Virus record (IMG/VR): IMGVR_UViG_3300042307_002096
Span: 1 to 64,000 of that record
Direction: 5' to 3' (one strand)
Origin: a virus
Length of the DNA: 64,000 nt
Shown one piece after another: positions 56,887 through 64,000 of the stretch. Below the pieces are notes generated by a model. That model was given only the letters and a program-made list of their open reading frames with translations, was not told the origin of the DNA and ran no database searches. Position numbers and translations under genes: made by a program. Every line of letters begins with the position of its first letter. Positions within the stretch are counted from its first letter, which is position 1.

Positions 56887-57763
56887 CCAAAAAATACAAG
56901 TTTTTACTCATTTAGATTTGGATGGTGTGGTGAGTTATCTAGTTCTTTGCTGGCTTTATGGGAAAAAATTAGATGTAATCGGAACTACTCCAATGAAGCT
57001 TGAACAAGATTATGACAAGCTTATTGCATCAGGAAAAACTTGGGACAAATTATATTTTTTAGATTTAGATGTTTCTAAAATTGGGGAAAAGGTTGACCAG
57101 AAAACTACTGTAATTCTTGATCATCACAAAACAAATGTATATCAATTTAAAAATGCAATTGCTAGAATTTATAATGAGACTAGCTGCGCAAAATTAATTT
57201 ATGATACGTTTTTTAAAGCCGCAGGAAAAACAATCAATTCTGCTCAAAAAACTCTTATTGCTTTGGCAGATGATTGGGATTCTAATACAAAAGCTACTCC
57301 TTTGTCAGAAAGCTTAAACATTGTATATCATTCAATGTCAGATAAATTTAATTCGTTTGTTGAAGATTATTACGAAGGATTCAAGCCTTTTGATAAATTT
57401 AAAGAAAACACAATTCTTCTTTATAAAAAACACCGCAAAGAATATATTGACACCCTAAACCCATTTTTTGGCAATATCGAATTCGAAGGACAAAAAAATA
57501 TAAAAGTCGGTGCTGTATTTTGCAATAAGTTTGTGCAAGAATGCTGCGATTGGTTGTTTAGGAGATTTGAAGTGGATGTCGCAATTGCTGTTTTGATTGA
57601 TCAAAAAAGAATTGCTGTTCGCCGAAGCTCTAACAACACAACAGTGGATGTTTCTAAATTTGTTCAACGAATTGCCTCTGGTGGCGGACATGAAGCCGCT
57701 GCTGGTGGAAATCTTACTGACGAATTTATTGAATTCACAAAAATGTTGAAGCCTTTAAATTAA
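56879..57763 (+). CDS. DHH-family phosphoesterase
   Basis: A 294-residue protein with FTHLDLDGVVSYL (first DHH-type motif), YFLDLDVS, ILDHHKTN (the DHH motif), ADDWDS, and a C-terminal DHHA1 motif GGGHEAAAGG. Related enzymes are RecJ-like nucleases, nanoRNases (NrnA) and cyclic-dinucleotide phosphodiesterases. The short length favours the NrnA/GdpP group. A role in degrading signalling nucleotides such as c-di-AMP or pGpG is possible. It overlaps gene 41 by 8 nt. Confidence 0.85.
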   Translation: MNNQKIQVFTHLDLDGVVSYLVLCWLYGKKLDVIGTTPMKLEQDYDKLIASGKTWDKLYFLDLDVSKIGEKVDQKTTVILDHHKTNVYQFKNAIARIYNETSCAKLIYDTFFKAAGKTINSAQKTLIALADDWDSNTKATPLSESLNIVYHSMSDKFNSFVEDYYEGFKPFDKFKENTILLYKKHRKEYIDTLNPFFGNIEFEGQKNIKVGAVFCNKFVQECCDWLFRRFEVDVAIAVLIDQKRIAVRRSSNNTTVDVSKFVQRIASGGGHEAAAGGNLTDEFIEFTKMLKPLN

Positions 57764-57779
57764 CGCCTAAGTAGCTTAA

Positions 57780-58160
57780 ATGCCACAGGATAACATTACC
57801 GGGTTGGAACATTCTAATGCGTCTCCTGTCGATCAAATTCTCATGAGAGAGTTTGTAGACGGAGCTTTAAAAGCAGGATCATTAATATCAATGATCGAAA
57901 ATAAAAAAATTAACACTACTATGTTATTTTCATTGCTTTTAGAAAAATCTGAATATCAAGAATTTTTTACTGAGATTACTTCTTCTGATTCTTTCAAAGA
58001 ATCAATATTTACACTGTTGCTTTTATATCCAAATTTAGTAAAATCAAAGATTACAAAATCTGTAGTAAGAAAATTAAATGGCAAACCAAAGTCAAATTAC
58101 CGAGCTGGAAAAGCACCTATTCAACAAACACTTAGCGGTATCAAGAAGCGAAAAAAATAA
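57780..58160 (+). CDS. Candidate late co-activator gp33 (by position)
   Basis: A 126-residue protein (T4 gp33 is 112) lying directly before the gp59-like and gp32 genes, which is the T4 order 33-59-32. It is helical with a basic C-terminus (RAGKAPIQQTLSGIKKRKK). The usual C-terminal clamp-binding acidic/hydrophobic tail is not evident. It overlaps the next gene by 83 nt. Position and size are the only evidence for gp33. Confidence 0.45.
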   Translation: MPQDNITGLEHSNASPVDQILMREFVDGALKAGSLISMIENKKINTTMLFSLLLEKSEYQEFFTEITSSDSFKESIFTLLLLYPNLVKSKITKSVVRKLNGKPKSNYRAGKAPIQQTLSGIKKRKK

Positions 58161-58755
58161 ACCGTTTAAACTCAAAAAGGATTTTTCCAATATCGTAGAT
58201 ACCGACAAACACAAATTTTTAAAAAGAATTTCTACTCTATTCGAAAAGCACCCGGAAATTAATCCGGATTTATTTTTTAAAGCACCATATAAATTGTACC
58301 CAGATGTAGAATATTTTGGTTTAGATTACTTTTCTACAATGCGAGCAGTCAAGTCGTATACGACCTATAAAAAACAAATATTTTTACAGGATCCAGACAG
58401 TCAATTAGAACAAATTAAAGAATCGTTGACGTTTATTACAAAGTTTTGTATTGAAAATAACATATATTTTCACCAATACCCACAACACCGTTCTTCTGAT
58501 TTATTTACGTGGATGCAACATTACAAACAAAATAAAATTAACATTTACAGCGTTATGGGGTTTCCTAATATATTTTCTTCTGCTAAGAGCTTGGCAGAAG
58601 ATGTTCAAAAATTCTTTGTTAGCGAATTTATAGATCAATTTCAAAATCTTTATATTTTGTATAACAAATCAGCAGAGCTCAAACCATACATCCAAAAAAT
58701 AACACCTGTTCTTTCAAATTTTGTTGAAAAACAGTTGACCAAACCAACAAACTAG
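58078..58755 (+). CDS. 59: Helicase loader (T4 gp59-like)
   Basis: A 225-residue basic protein (T4 gp59 is 217), helical throughout with LFNKHLAVSRSEKNKPFKLK and TFITKFCIENNIYFHQYP. The location directly before gp32 and after a gp33-like gene matches T4. It would load gp41 on gp32-coated DNA. Sequence resemblance is judged by pattern and length only. Confidence 0.7.
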   Translation: MANQSQITELEKHLFNKHLAVSRSEKNKPFKLKKDFSNIVDTDKHKFLKRISTLFEKHPEINPDLFFKAPYKLYPDVEYFGLDYFSTMRAVKSYTTYKKQIFLQDPDSQLEQIKESLTFITKFCIENNIYFHQYPQHRSSDLFTWMQHYKQNKINIYSVMGFPNIFSSAKSLAEDVQKFFVSEFIDQFQNLYILYNKSAELKPYIQKITPVLSNFVEKQLTKPTN

Positions 58756-58763
58756 TCTATTAT
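58735..58763 (+). promoter_or_regulatory. Sigma70-like promoter
   Basis: TTGACC (58735-58740) and TATTAT (58758-58763), 17-nt spacer, 13 nt before the gp32 start. It lacks the TGTCC element. Confidence 0.6.
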
Positions 58764-58776
58764 TAAAAACGAAATT

Positions 58777-59730
58777 ATGAGTATTAACACTAAATCAATG
58801 TTCGAAGCAATCAAGCAATCTCTTTCCTCAGATAAGAAGGAAGGTAACGGAAACGGTCTTTATAAAGAAATTATGAAGTTTTCCGCTGGTAATACATATC
58901 AGGTCCGCTTGGTACCAAATCCAAATTCTCCTAAAGAGACAATCTTTCATTATTACAATCACGGCTGGAATTCTAACGCGACAGGCAAGTATGTGACAGC
59001 ACTTTGTCCAACTACATTTGGAGATACGTGCCCAATTGATGCTTATTATCTAAAAACATACCGTACTGGTACCGAATCAGAAAAAGAAGCAGCTCGTGTT
59101 TTGTCGCGAAAAGAAGCCTGGATGGTTAACGTATATGTTATTTCAGATCCAGAAAATCCCGAGAACGAAGGAAAGGTTAAAATTCTTCGTTACGGAAAAG
59201 AGCTAGCTAAAATTATTGACTCTGCTCTTGAAGGAGATGATGCTGCAGAATTTGGAGTCGAGAAGGTATTTGACACTGCTAATGGGAGTACACTTCGTAT
59301 TAAGTGCGAAAGCCGTACTGGTGCTGGCCGTGGAAACAAGCAAATGGTTACGTATGCTTCCTCTAAGTTCTTGGCGCCAACTGCACTGGATCTAGATGAA
59401 ACTGCTATCGAACAAATTTACGGCACAGTACATGACCTTAAAGCTGTAAACAAGCAAACTACTCCAGCTGAAATGCAACGCTTGCTTGACGAACATTTCT
59501 TTAATTTGACTACAGGTTCTGTAGTTGAAGATGATTCTGACGATGAATATGCTCCAATTCGTAACGAAAAGCCCTCGTCAGTTAAGAAAACAGCAGAAGT
59601 AATTGAGAGCGTTTTTGAAGATGTTGAAACACCATTTAAACCTGCTGCTAAAATTTCCGCAAAAGAAGAAATTAATGAAACAGACGAGTCCACTGATGAA
59701 GCTTTGAAAAAATTGCTTGCTGATCTGTAA
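58777..59730 (+). CDS. 32: Single-stranded DNA-binding protein (T4 gp32-like)
   Basis: A 317-residue protein (T4 301). The N-terminal basic segment, an OB-fold core with GNTYQVRLVPNPNSPK and YYNHGWNSNATGKYVTALCPTTFGDTCPIDAYY (with the zinc-type Cys/His), and a Glu/Asp-rich C-tail (DESTDEALKKLLADL) match gp32. It coats ssDNA and binds gp59, UvsY and polymerase. It has its own promoter, as expected for a highly made protein. Confidence 0.93.
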   Translation: MSINTKSMFEAIKQSLSSDKKEGNGNGLYKEIMKFSAGNTYQVRLVPNPNSPKETIFHYYNHGWNSNATGKYVTALCPTTFGDTCPIDAYYLKTYRTGTESEKEAARVLSRKEAWMVNVYVISDPENPENEGKVKILRYGKELAKIIDSALEGDDAAEFGVEKVFDTANGSTLRIKCESRTGAGRGNKQMVTYASSKFLAPTALDLDETAIEQIYGTVHDLKAVNKQTTPAEMQRLLDEHFFNLTTGSVVEDDSDDEYAPIRNEKPSSVKKTAEVIESVFEDVETPFKPAAKISAKEEINETDESTDEALKKLLADL

Positions 59731-59752
59731 TATTAGATTAATCTTTAAAAAT

Positions 59753-60400
59753 ATGGAACTACTTAAAAAAGCTAACGGTAATATTGTTCGTACAGCAGAA
59801 GAAAAAGCTCATATGATTGAGCAAGCTGCTGAATATTATGGAAAATTTTTGACCTCTTTGGGTTTTGATTGGGCAGCTGATCCTCATTCTGCAAACACTC
59901 CTCGCAGAGTTGCTAAAGCATGGGTGAATGATTTAATTTCCGGGTCAATCAGCCCAGAACCAGAAGTTACTGCATTTCCCAACGATGAAGGTTATACCGG
60001 TTTGATTTGTCAGACTCGCATTCCAGTAGTTAGTATGTGTGCTCATCACAATTTGATGTTTTCGGGAGTTTGTCACGCGGCTTACATCCCTGGTAAAAGC
60101 ATAACTGATATGGTTATTGGTTTGAGTAAACTTAATCGTATTGTAGACTTTTACTCCAGACGGCCAAACATTCAAGAGAGTTTGACAAAGCAGATTCACG
60201 ATCATATTAACCGGCTGTGTATAGGTAATAGAGGAACAGCTGTTGTAATTGAGAGTCAACACAATTGTGTAAAGTGCCGAGGAATCAAGCATGACAGCGT
60301 CATGAAAACTAGCCAAATGTCTGGCTACTTTTTTTCCAACGAAATTGGTACAAGGCAAGAGTTCTTTAATTTGATTGATCACAGCAGATTTGGATCATAA
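59753..60400 (+). CDS. folE: GTP cyclohydrolase I (FolE)
   Basis: ATG at 59753 is used. The 215-residue enzyme shows NTPRRVAKAWVND, SMCAHHNLMFSGVCHAAYIPG with the zinc Cys/His, GLSKLNRIVDFYSRRPN, and HNCVKCRGIKH. It converts GTP to dihydroneopterin triphosphate, feeding the QueD/QueE route to 7-deazaguanines encoded at 34094-35312. Here it sits between replication genes, away from queD and queE. Confidence 0.93.
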   Translation: MELLKKANGNIVRTAEEKAHMIEQAAEYYGKFLTSLGFDWAADPHSANTPRRVAKAWVNDLISGSISPEPEVTAFPNDEGYTGLICQTRIPVVSMCAHHNLMFSGVCHAAYIPGKSITDMVIGLSKLNRIVDFYSRRPNIQESLTKQIHDHINRLCIGNRGTAVVIESQHNCVKCRGIKHDSVMKTSQMSGYFFSNEIGTRQEFFNLIDHSRFGS

Positions 60401-60427
60401 ATTAGTCTAGATCACAAATGCCCTTTA

Positions 60428-60940
60428 ATGACCAACAATATCATTGACTTATTTAAAAATTCATTTAAACTTATCCGCAATATGTTTACAGAAGACAACC
60501 TCGCCACAGCTCAAATAGCTCAATTATTTGGCTCTGAACTACTCAAAGTGCAACAAAACGCTACTACTGATTCAGGTTCTCAGCCCAATATTGTCAACAT
60601 CGATCCAAAGCAATTTCTTGTAAATGCTCCTCAATATCAGTCTGCAAAGAAAATAGAAGAGCAGCGTCTTATTCAGATGTTGCAAAGAGAAGCTGAACTG
60701 GCGTGCCCGTTGCCTGATTCTGGTTCTTCTCCTTTGCTCTCTGTTGATCCAGTGCCAGTAGTTCCTGTCAGCACAATTAACTCTCCACTCACAAATCGAA
60801 CAATAACTCCTATTGGTGCGGATAATTCAACTGGGGAAGTTTGGGAAAAAATTAACAAAAATCTTGAACGTATTGCAAACCGACTGGAAAATGTTGACAT
60901 AACTATCAAGAAAAAAAGGGCAAAACGTACCACCAAATGA
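60428..60940 (+). CDS. Hypothetical protein
   Basis: A 170-residue protein with an amphipathic helical start (NIIDLFKNSFKLIRNMFTE), a Pro/Ser-rich linker, and a helical coiled-coil end with a basic tail (KKKRAKRTTK). It overlaps the sliding-clamp gene by 4 nt. Function unknown. Confidence 0.55.
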   Translation: MTNNIIDLFKNSFKLIRNMFTEDNLATAQIAQLFGSELLKVQQNATTDSGSQPNIVNIDPKQFLVNAPQYQSAKKIEEQRLIQMLQREAELACPLPDSGSSPLLSVDPVPVVPVSTINSPLTNRTITPIGADNSTGEVWEKINKNLERIANRLENVDITIKKKRAKRTTK

Positions 60941-61653
60941 AGCTAACTATTAATAAAAACGATTTTGTTAATAACGTTCTAGGACCTGTTTCTAAGCTTG
61001 CTGACAATCTTTTGTTGGAGTTTGTGCAAGACACAAAAGCCAAGACGATGGTTAATTCGTCAGACAATTCTGTAATTCTTCTTGGAAGTGTTCCTTGTCA
61101 AGTTAAGGAACCATTTAAATGTGTAATTCCTGATTGCAAAACTTTTTTAAGATTGTTTTCAGGAATTGAGAAAGAAACGATCACTTTAGAAGTGGAGTCA
61201 AACGTAATTAAATACCAAGACATTTCCTTTTCTTTCAAGTATCATTTACTTGACGAGAGTTATATTGTAAATAAAAAATCAATTAGTGAAGAAAAACTCA
61301 ATCAGTTAGTATACGATACTGTTTTTGTGATGACCAAACAAAAGCTTTCTGAAATTATTAAATTCAACAGTATAGTTCCGGATGCAGAAAAGCTTTATTT
61401 TATTTCTGAAAACAACAAAATTTTAGCAAAACTAGGAGACGAACAAAAAGCTAATACAAACGAAATCGTTACAGAAATTAGTAGCGAATTTAGTGGAAAA
61501 CATTTGACCGAAAAGTTTCCGATTAATATTCAAAATATTCTTTTGTTTTCTTTTAGTTCAGAAGAAATTAAAATTAGTATTAACCATCAACTTAAAGTCT
61601 TTAAGTTTGAGAGTCCTCTTTTAAGTTATATTGTATCTGGACTTGTAAAGTAA
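60937..61653 (+). CDS. 45: Sliding clamp (T4 gp45-like)
   Basis: A 238-residue protein close to T4 gp45 (228). The start (KLTINKNDFVNNVLGPVSKLAD) and strand-helix alternation fit the two-domain clamp, and the FKFESPLLSYIV C-terminus is a typical last strand. It would tether the polymerase and, in T4, activate late transcription with gp55 and gp33. Called on fold pattern and context. Confidence 0.72.
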   Translation: MKLTINKNDFVNNVLGPVSKLADNLLLEFVQDTKAKTMVNSSDNSVILLGSVPCQVKEPFKCVIPDCKTFLRLFSGIEKETITLEVESNVIKYQDISFSFKYHLLDESYIVNKKSISEEKLNQLVYDTVFVMTKQKLSEIIKFNSIVPDAEKLYFISENNKILAKLGDEQKANTNEIVTEISSEFSGKHLTEKFPINIQNILLFSFSSEEIKISINHQLKVFKFESPLLSYIVSGLVK

Positions 61654-61671
61654 ACAGCCTAAATAAATTTT

Positions 61672-62013
61672 ATGGCTAATAAACTAACAACTCTTGGATA
61701 TACACTTAAACGTTTTCGTGATTCTGGGTACATGGCAAATAAATTATTTGCTGAATACAGAGACTTAGATCCAAGAGCTTGGACAATAATGATCGAACCA
61801 AACGTGGCTTCTGTTTTTTGTACATGTTACATAAACGACCCATATATTGGTGAAACATTTTTTGAGCTCTATGATGGAAATCAATACATTCCCGGTAGAC
61901 TTAAGATTCAAACATCATCATTCGAGGTTATTGTTGAACATCTAGTAAAATACGGCATTATTGGTAGCAAAGCTTCTCAAAAAGAAGAGCCATTGAAAAA
62001 CTCAACCTTCTAG
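61672..62013 (+). CDS. Conserved hypothetical protein
   Basis: A 113-residue protein (MANKLTTLGYTLKRFRDSGY...) with DLDPRAWTIMIEP and CYINDPYIGETFFELYDG. I recall similar small proteins near terminase genes of T4-like marine phages, function unknown. A TAAATAAA box lies about 12 nt upstream, so it is probably a late gene. Confidence 0.6.
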   Translation: MANKLTTLGYTLKRFRDSGYMANKLFAEYRDLDPRAWTIMIEPNVASVFCTCYINDPYIGETFFELYDGNQYIPGRLKIQTSSFEVIVEHLVKYGIIGSKASQKEEPLKNSTF

Positions 62014-62025
62014 CTAAATAGGTCT

Positions 62026-62361
62026 ATGGCAACGCCCAAAAAGAAAACTGTAAAGAAGACACTACACCCATCTTCTGAATCAAACATTCCAAAAGCAGAA
62101 AAAATTAATATAGAACAACTGTTTGAGCAAGCCGTACTAAGACACAAAAAAGACGAGCTATTAGATAAAAAAGTTAAACACAAGGAAATAGCTCATCTTT
62201 CTTTAATTGCTGAAGAATATTTAAGCAGCTTTGCCTTAATTGGATTTTCCTTGCAAGATGAAGAGGTTGTAGTATTTAACGTGCCAACCCGAAAAGACGA
62301 AGCAGCACTAGCTGATTTATTAAGAGCCACGTTTATTGACATGGCTAGTAATCGTCCCTAA
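62026..62361 (+). CDS. Hypothetical protein before terminase
   Basis: A 111-residue protein with a Lys-rich start (PKKKTVKKTLHPSS), a helical middle and a strand-rich end. It precedes the terminase large subunit by 8 nt, where a small terminase (gp16) might lie, but length and sequence give no support beyond position. A TAAATA box sits at -11. Confidence 0.55.
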   Translation: MATPKKKTVKKTLHPSSESNIPKAEKINIEQLFEQAVLRHKKDELLDKKVKHKEIAHLSLIAEEYLSSFALIGFSLQDEEVVVFNVPTRKDEAALADLLRATFIDMASNRP

Positions 62362-62369
62362 TTACTTCC

Positions 62370-64000
62370 ATGCTGGAAGATAACGCAGAAGAACAAAAAG
62401 GACGTAGAGGCCGTCCTAAGGGATCAAAAAATAAACCTAAAAGAGGCCGTCCTAAAGGATCAACAATTTCCAAAAAACCAACTCTGAGTCTCAAAAAAGA
62501 GACAAAGCTCAATAAAATTGGGGTTGCAGAAAACTCAACAACGTACAAATCAGAAGAAGATGCATTAAATTCGGTTTTAGACGAAAATAAATTTACGGAA
62601 GCTGGGTACAATACCGACACAAATAAAATAATTAACCAAGAGCCTGTTGATTCTTCTTACTATTACAGAGGATCCAAGCACGTTCCTGTAGCCGGAGCTC
62701 AATATGAGTTTACAGCGGACATGGTTGAAGAGCTAAGAAGATGCAAAAACAGCGTCGTGTATTTTGCTGAAAATTTCTTTTATATTGTTAGTTTAGATAG
62801 AGGCAAGGAAAAAATTAAATTATATAATGCCCAAAAACAAATGCTGGAAAATATGGTATCTCATAGATTTACAGCAAATTTAGCATCCAGACAAAGTGGT
62901 AAAACTTCTCTTTTAACTATATTTGCTTTATGGATGGTTTGCTTTAACGACGACCATAGAGCAGCAATTGTTGCTAACAAAGAAGCAACAGCCATTAATA
63001 TTTTTAAACGCGTGAGGATGGCATACGAACAGCTTCCAAATTATATTAAGCCTGGTGTTAAAGATTATGGAAAGACTGGAATGACTCTTGGCAACGATTC
63101 AAGTATTATAGTTTCTACAACTACTGCTACATCGATCCGCGGTGACAGTCTTAATACCATTTGTTTGGATGAAGCGGCGTTTATTGAACCTCATTTGCTT
63201 GAAGAGTTTTGGGCATCAGTTATTCCAGCAATTTCTTCTGGTAAAAATTCTAAAATTTTAATGGTGTCTACACCAAATGGCGTAGGTAATAAATTTTATG
63301 AAATATTTTCCGGAGCCGAAAGCGGCAAGCTACCTCAATGGAAAGCATCAAGAATTGATTGGTGGGATAGACCAGAAAGAGATGAAAATTGGAAGCAAGA
63401 CATGATTGCTGTACTTGGTTCAGAAGAAAAATTTCAACAAGAATTTGGCAATATGTTTTTAGATGATGCCGCCGCTGCAGTTGGAGCATCTATTATTGAA
63501 CGATTTAAAACGCAAAAAATAAATCCTATTTGGTCATCAGATGATGGAGAGTATGTAGTATTTGAATATCCAGATAGTAACAGATTATATGTAGTTGGCG
63601 TTGATGTTGGAGAAGGTATCGGCAGAGCTTCGTCTGTAGCTCAAATTTTAGACGTAACAGACCTCCAAAATATTAAACAAGTAGCTGTGTACGGTTCTGC
63701 TAAAATTGAACCATATCACTTTGCTAATAAACTGTCGGTTATTGGTCAATCATGGGGATTGCCTCCAATTTTAATCGAAAGAAATAATTGTGGAGCTCAA
63801 GTCATTGATGCATTACATCACAATCACAATTACGAAAAAATTGTATCATATTCTAAGATTTCAGAGCAAGACAAATATAATAAAACAAGAAACATGGGTG
63901 TTCTTTCCCATACAAATATTCGTTTTGATGGTATCCAAAATATGAGGTATTGGATTAACCATCTCCAAACTGTACACATAAATGATCCTCAAACAATTTC
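62370..64000 (+). CDS. 17: Terminase large subunit (T4 gp17-like), 5' part
   Basis: ATG at 62370; the frame is open at the window edge (543 codons seen). The start carries two AT-hook-like units (RRGRPKGSK and KRGRPKGST, about residues 12-32), unusual for this family. The ATPase has Walker A SRQSGKTS, ICLDEAAF (Walker B/catalytic Glu) and MVSTPNGVGNKFYE. The nuclease starts with VVGVDVGEG. It packages DNA into the prohead. Confidence 0.93.
   Translation, partial: MLEDNAEEQKGRRGRPKGSKNKPKRGRPKGSTISKKPTLSLKKETKLNKIGVAENSTTYKSEEDALNSVLDENKFTEAGYNTDTNKIINQEPVDSSYYYRGSKHVPVAGAQYEFTADMVEELRRCKNSVVYFAENFFYIVSLDRGKEKIKLYNAQKQMLENMVSHRFTANLASRQSGKTSLLTIFALWMVCFNDDHRAAIVANKEATAINIFKRVRMAYEQLPNYIKPGVKDYGKTGMTLGNDSSIIVSTTTATSIRGDSLNTICLDEAAFIEPHLLEEFWASVIPAISSGKNSKILMVSTPNGVGNKFYEIFSGAESGKLPQWKASRIDWWDRPERDENWKQDMIAVLGSEEKFQQEFGNMFLDDAAAAVGASIIERFKTQKINPIWSSDDGEYVVFEYPDSNRLYVVGVDVGEGIGRASSVAQILDVTDLQNIKQVAVYGSAKIEPYHFANKLSVIGQSWGLPPILIERNNCGAQVIDALHHNHNYEKIVSYSKISEQDKYNKTRNMGVLSHTNIRFDGIQNMRYWINHLQTVHINDPQTI

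Noticed and set aside
62026-62361. Small terminase (gp16) assignment
   Set aside because: Only position before gp17 supports it; no gp16-like helical core was recognised.

Overview
The window is a 64-kb, A+T-rich, densely coded piece of a large T4-like (Straboviridae-type or more distant) tailed-phage genome. The assignment rests on linked T4-type genes: late sigma gp55, gp47/gp46 nuclease, gp43 DNA polymerase, UvsX, UvsY-like and UvsW-like proteins, gp41 helicase, gp61-type primase, gp59 loader, gp32 SSB, a gp45-type clamp and the start of gp17 terminase. The host cannot be named from the sequence. A ClpC-type ATPase, bS21, a tmRNA and a LOV-like PAS protein suggest an aquatic bacterium, but that is inference.

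Layout. (1) 1-9 kb: an accessory block of small genes. At least nine share a 13-residue N-terminal leader (MKSKDQxLLEEAY-like) ahead of unrelated bodies, one of them a leucine-rich-repeat protein. The leader resembles the T4 capsid-targeting sequence removed by the gp21 protease. Short lipoproteins, membrane peptides, RfbC and an FkbM methyltransferase are interspersed. (2) 9-16 kb: nucleotidase, ribosomal protein bS21, a full-length ClpC, LysM and membrane proteins, and a purine phosphoribosyltransferase. (3) 13-20.6 kb: 13 tRNA genes and a one-piece tmRNA, with an RNA ligase, a DNA ligase and a Vsr-like endonuclease nearby. Several of these RNAs are abnormal: tRNA-Thr carries a 32-nt hairpin insert in its anticodon loop, tRNA-Tyr lacks both elbow signatures, the tRNA-Met is initiator-like with a long variable region, and the tmRNA tag is 33 codons long. 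(4) 23.4-26.6 kb: a lysis-like cassette (spanin-like lipoprotein, holin-like protein, endolysin) overlapping a PAS-LOV photoreceptor-like gene and a coiled-coil membrane protein. (5) 26.6-37 kb: DUF932, metallopeptidase, RecB-like nuclease, primase, leader-bearing virion candidates, and the 7-deazaguanine genes queD and queE. (6) 37.1-37.5 kb: a structured non-coding region behind a promoter. (7) 37.5-62 kb: recombination, late transcription and replication genes, interrupted by an eight-gene glycosyltransferase/methyltransferase cassette between gp47 and gp46, and by a homing-endonuclease-like gene between uvsX and gene 41. (8) 62.4 kb to the end: terminase large subunit, cut by the window edge.

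Two regulatory signatures recur. One is a sigma70-like promoter with a conserved TGTCC directly after the -35 box (TTGACT-TGTCC-N12-TAnnnT), found before accessory genes and tRNAs. The other is a T4-late-like TAAATA box about 11 nt before many start codons, which would leave almost no 5' leader. With a phage bS21, an initiator-like tRNA, a tmRNA and a ClpC, the window looks like a phage that reshapes host translation initiation, ribosome rescue and proteolysis. The most novel candidates are the LOV-type sensor fused to the lysis operon and the hairpin-interrupted tRNA-Thr.
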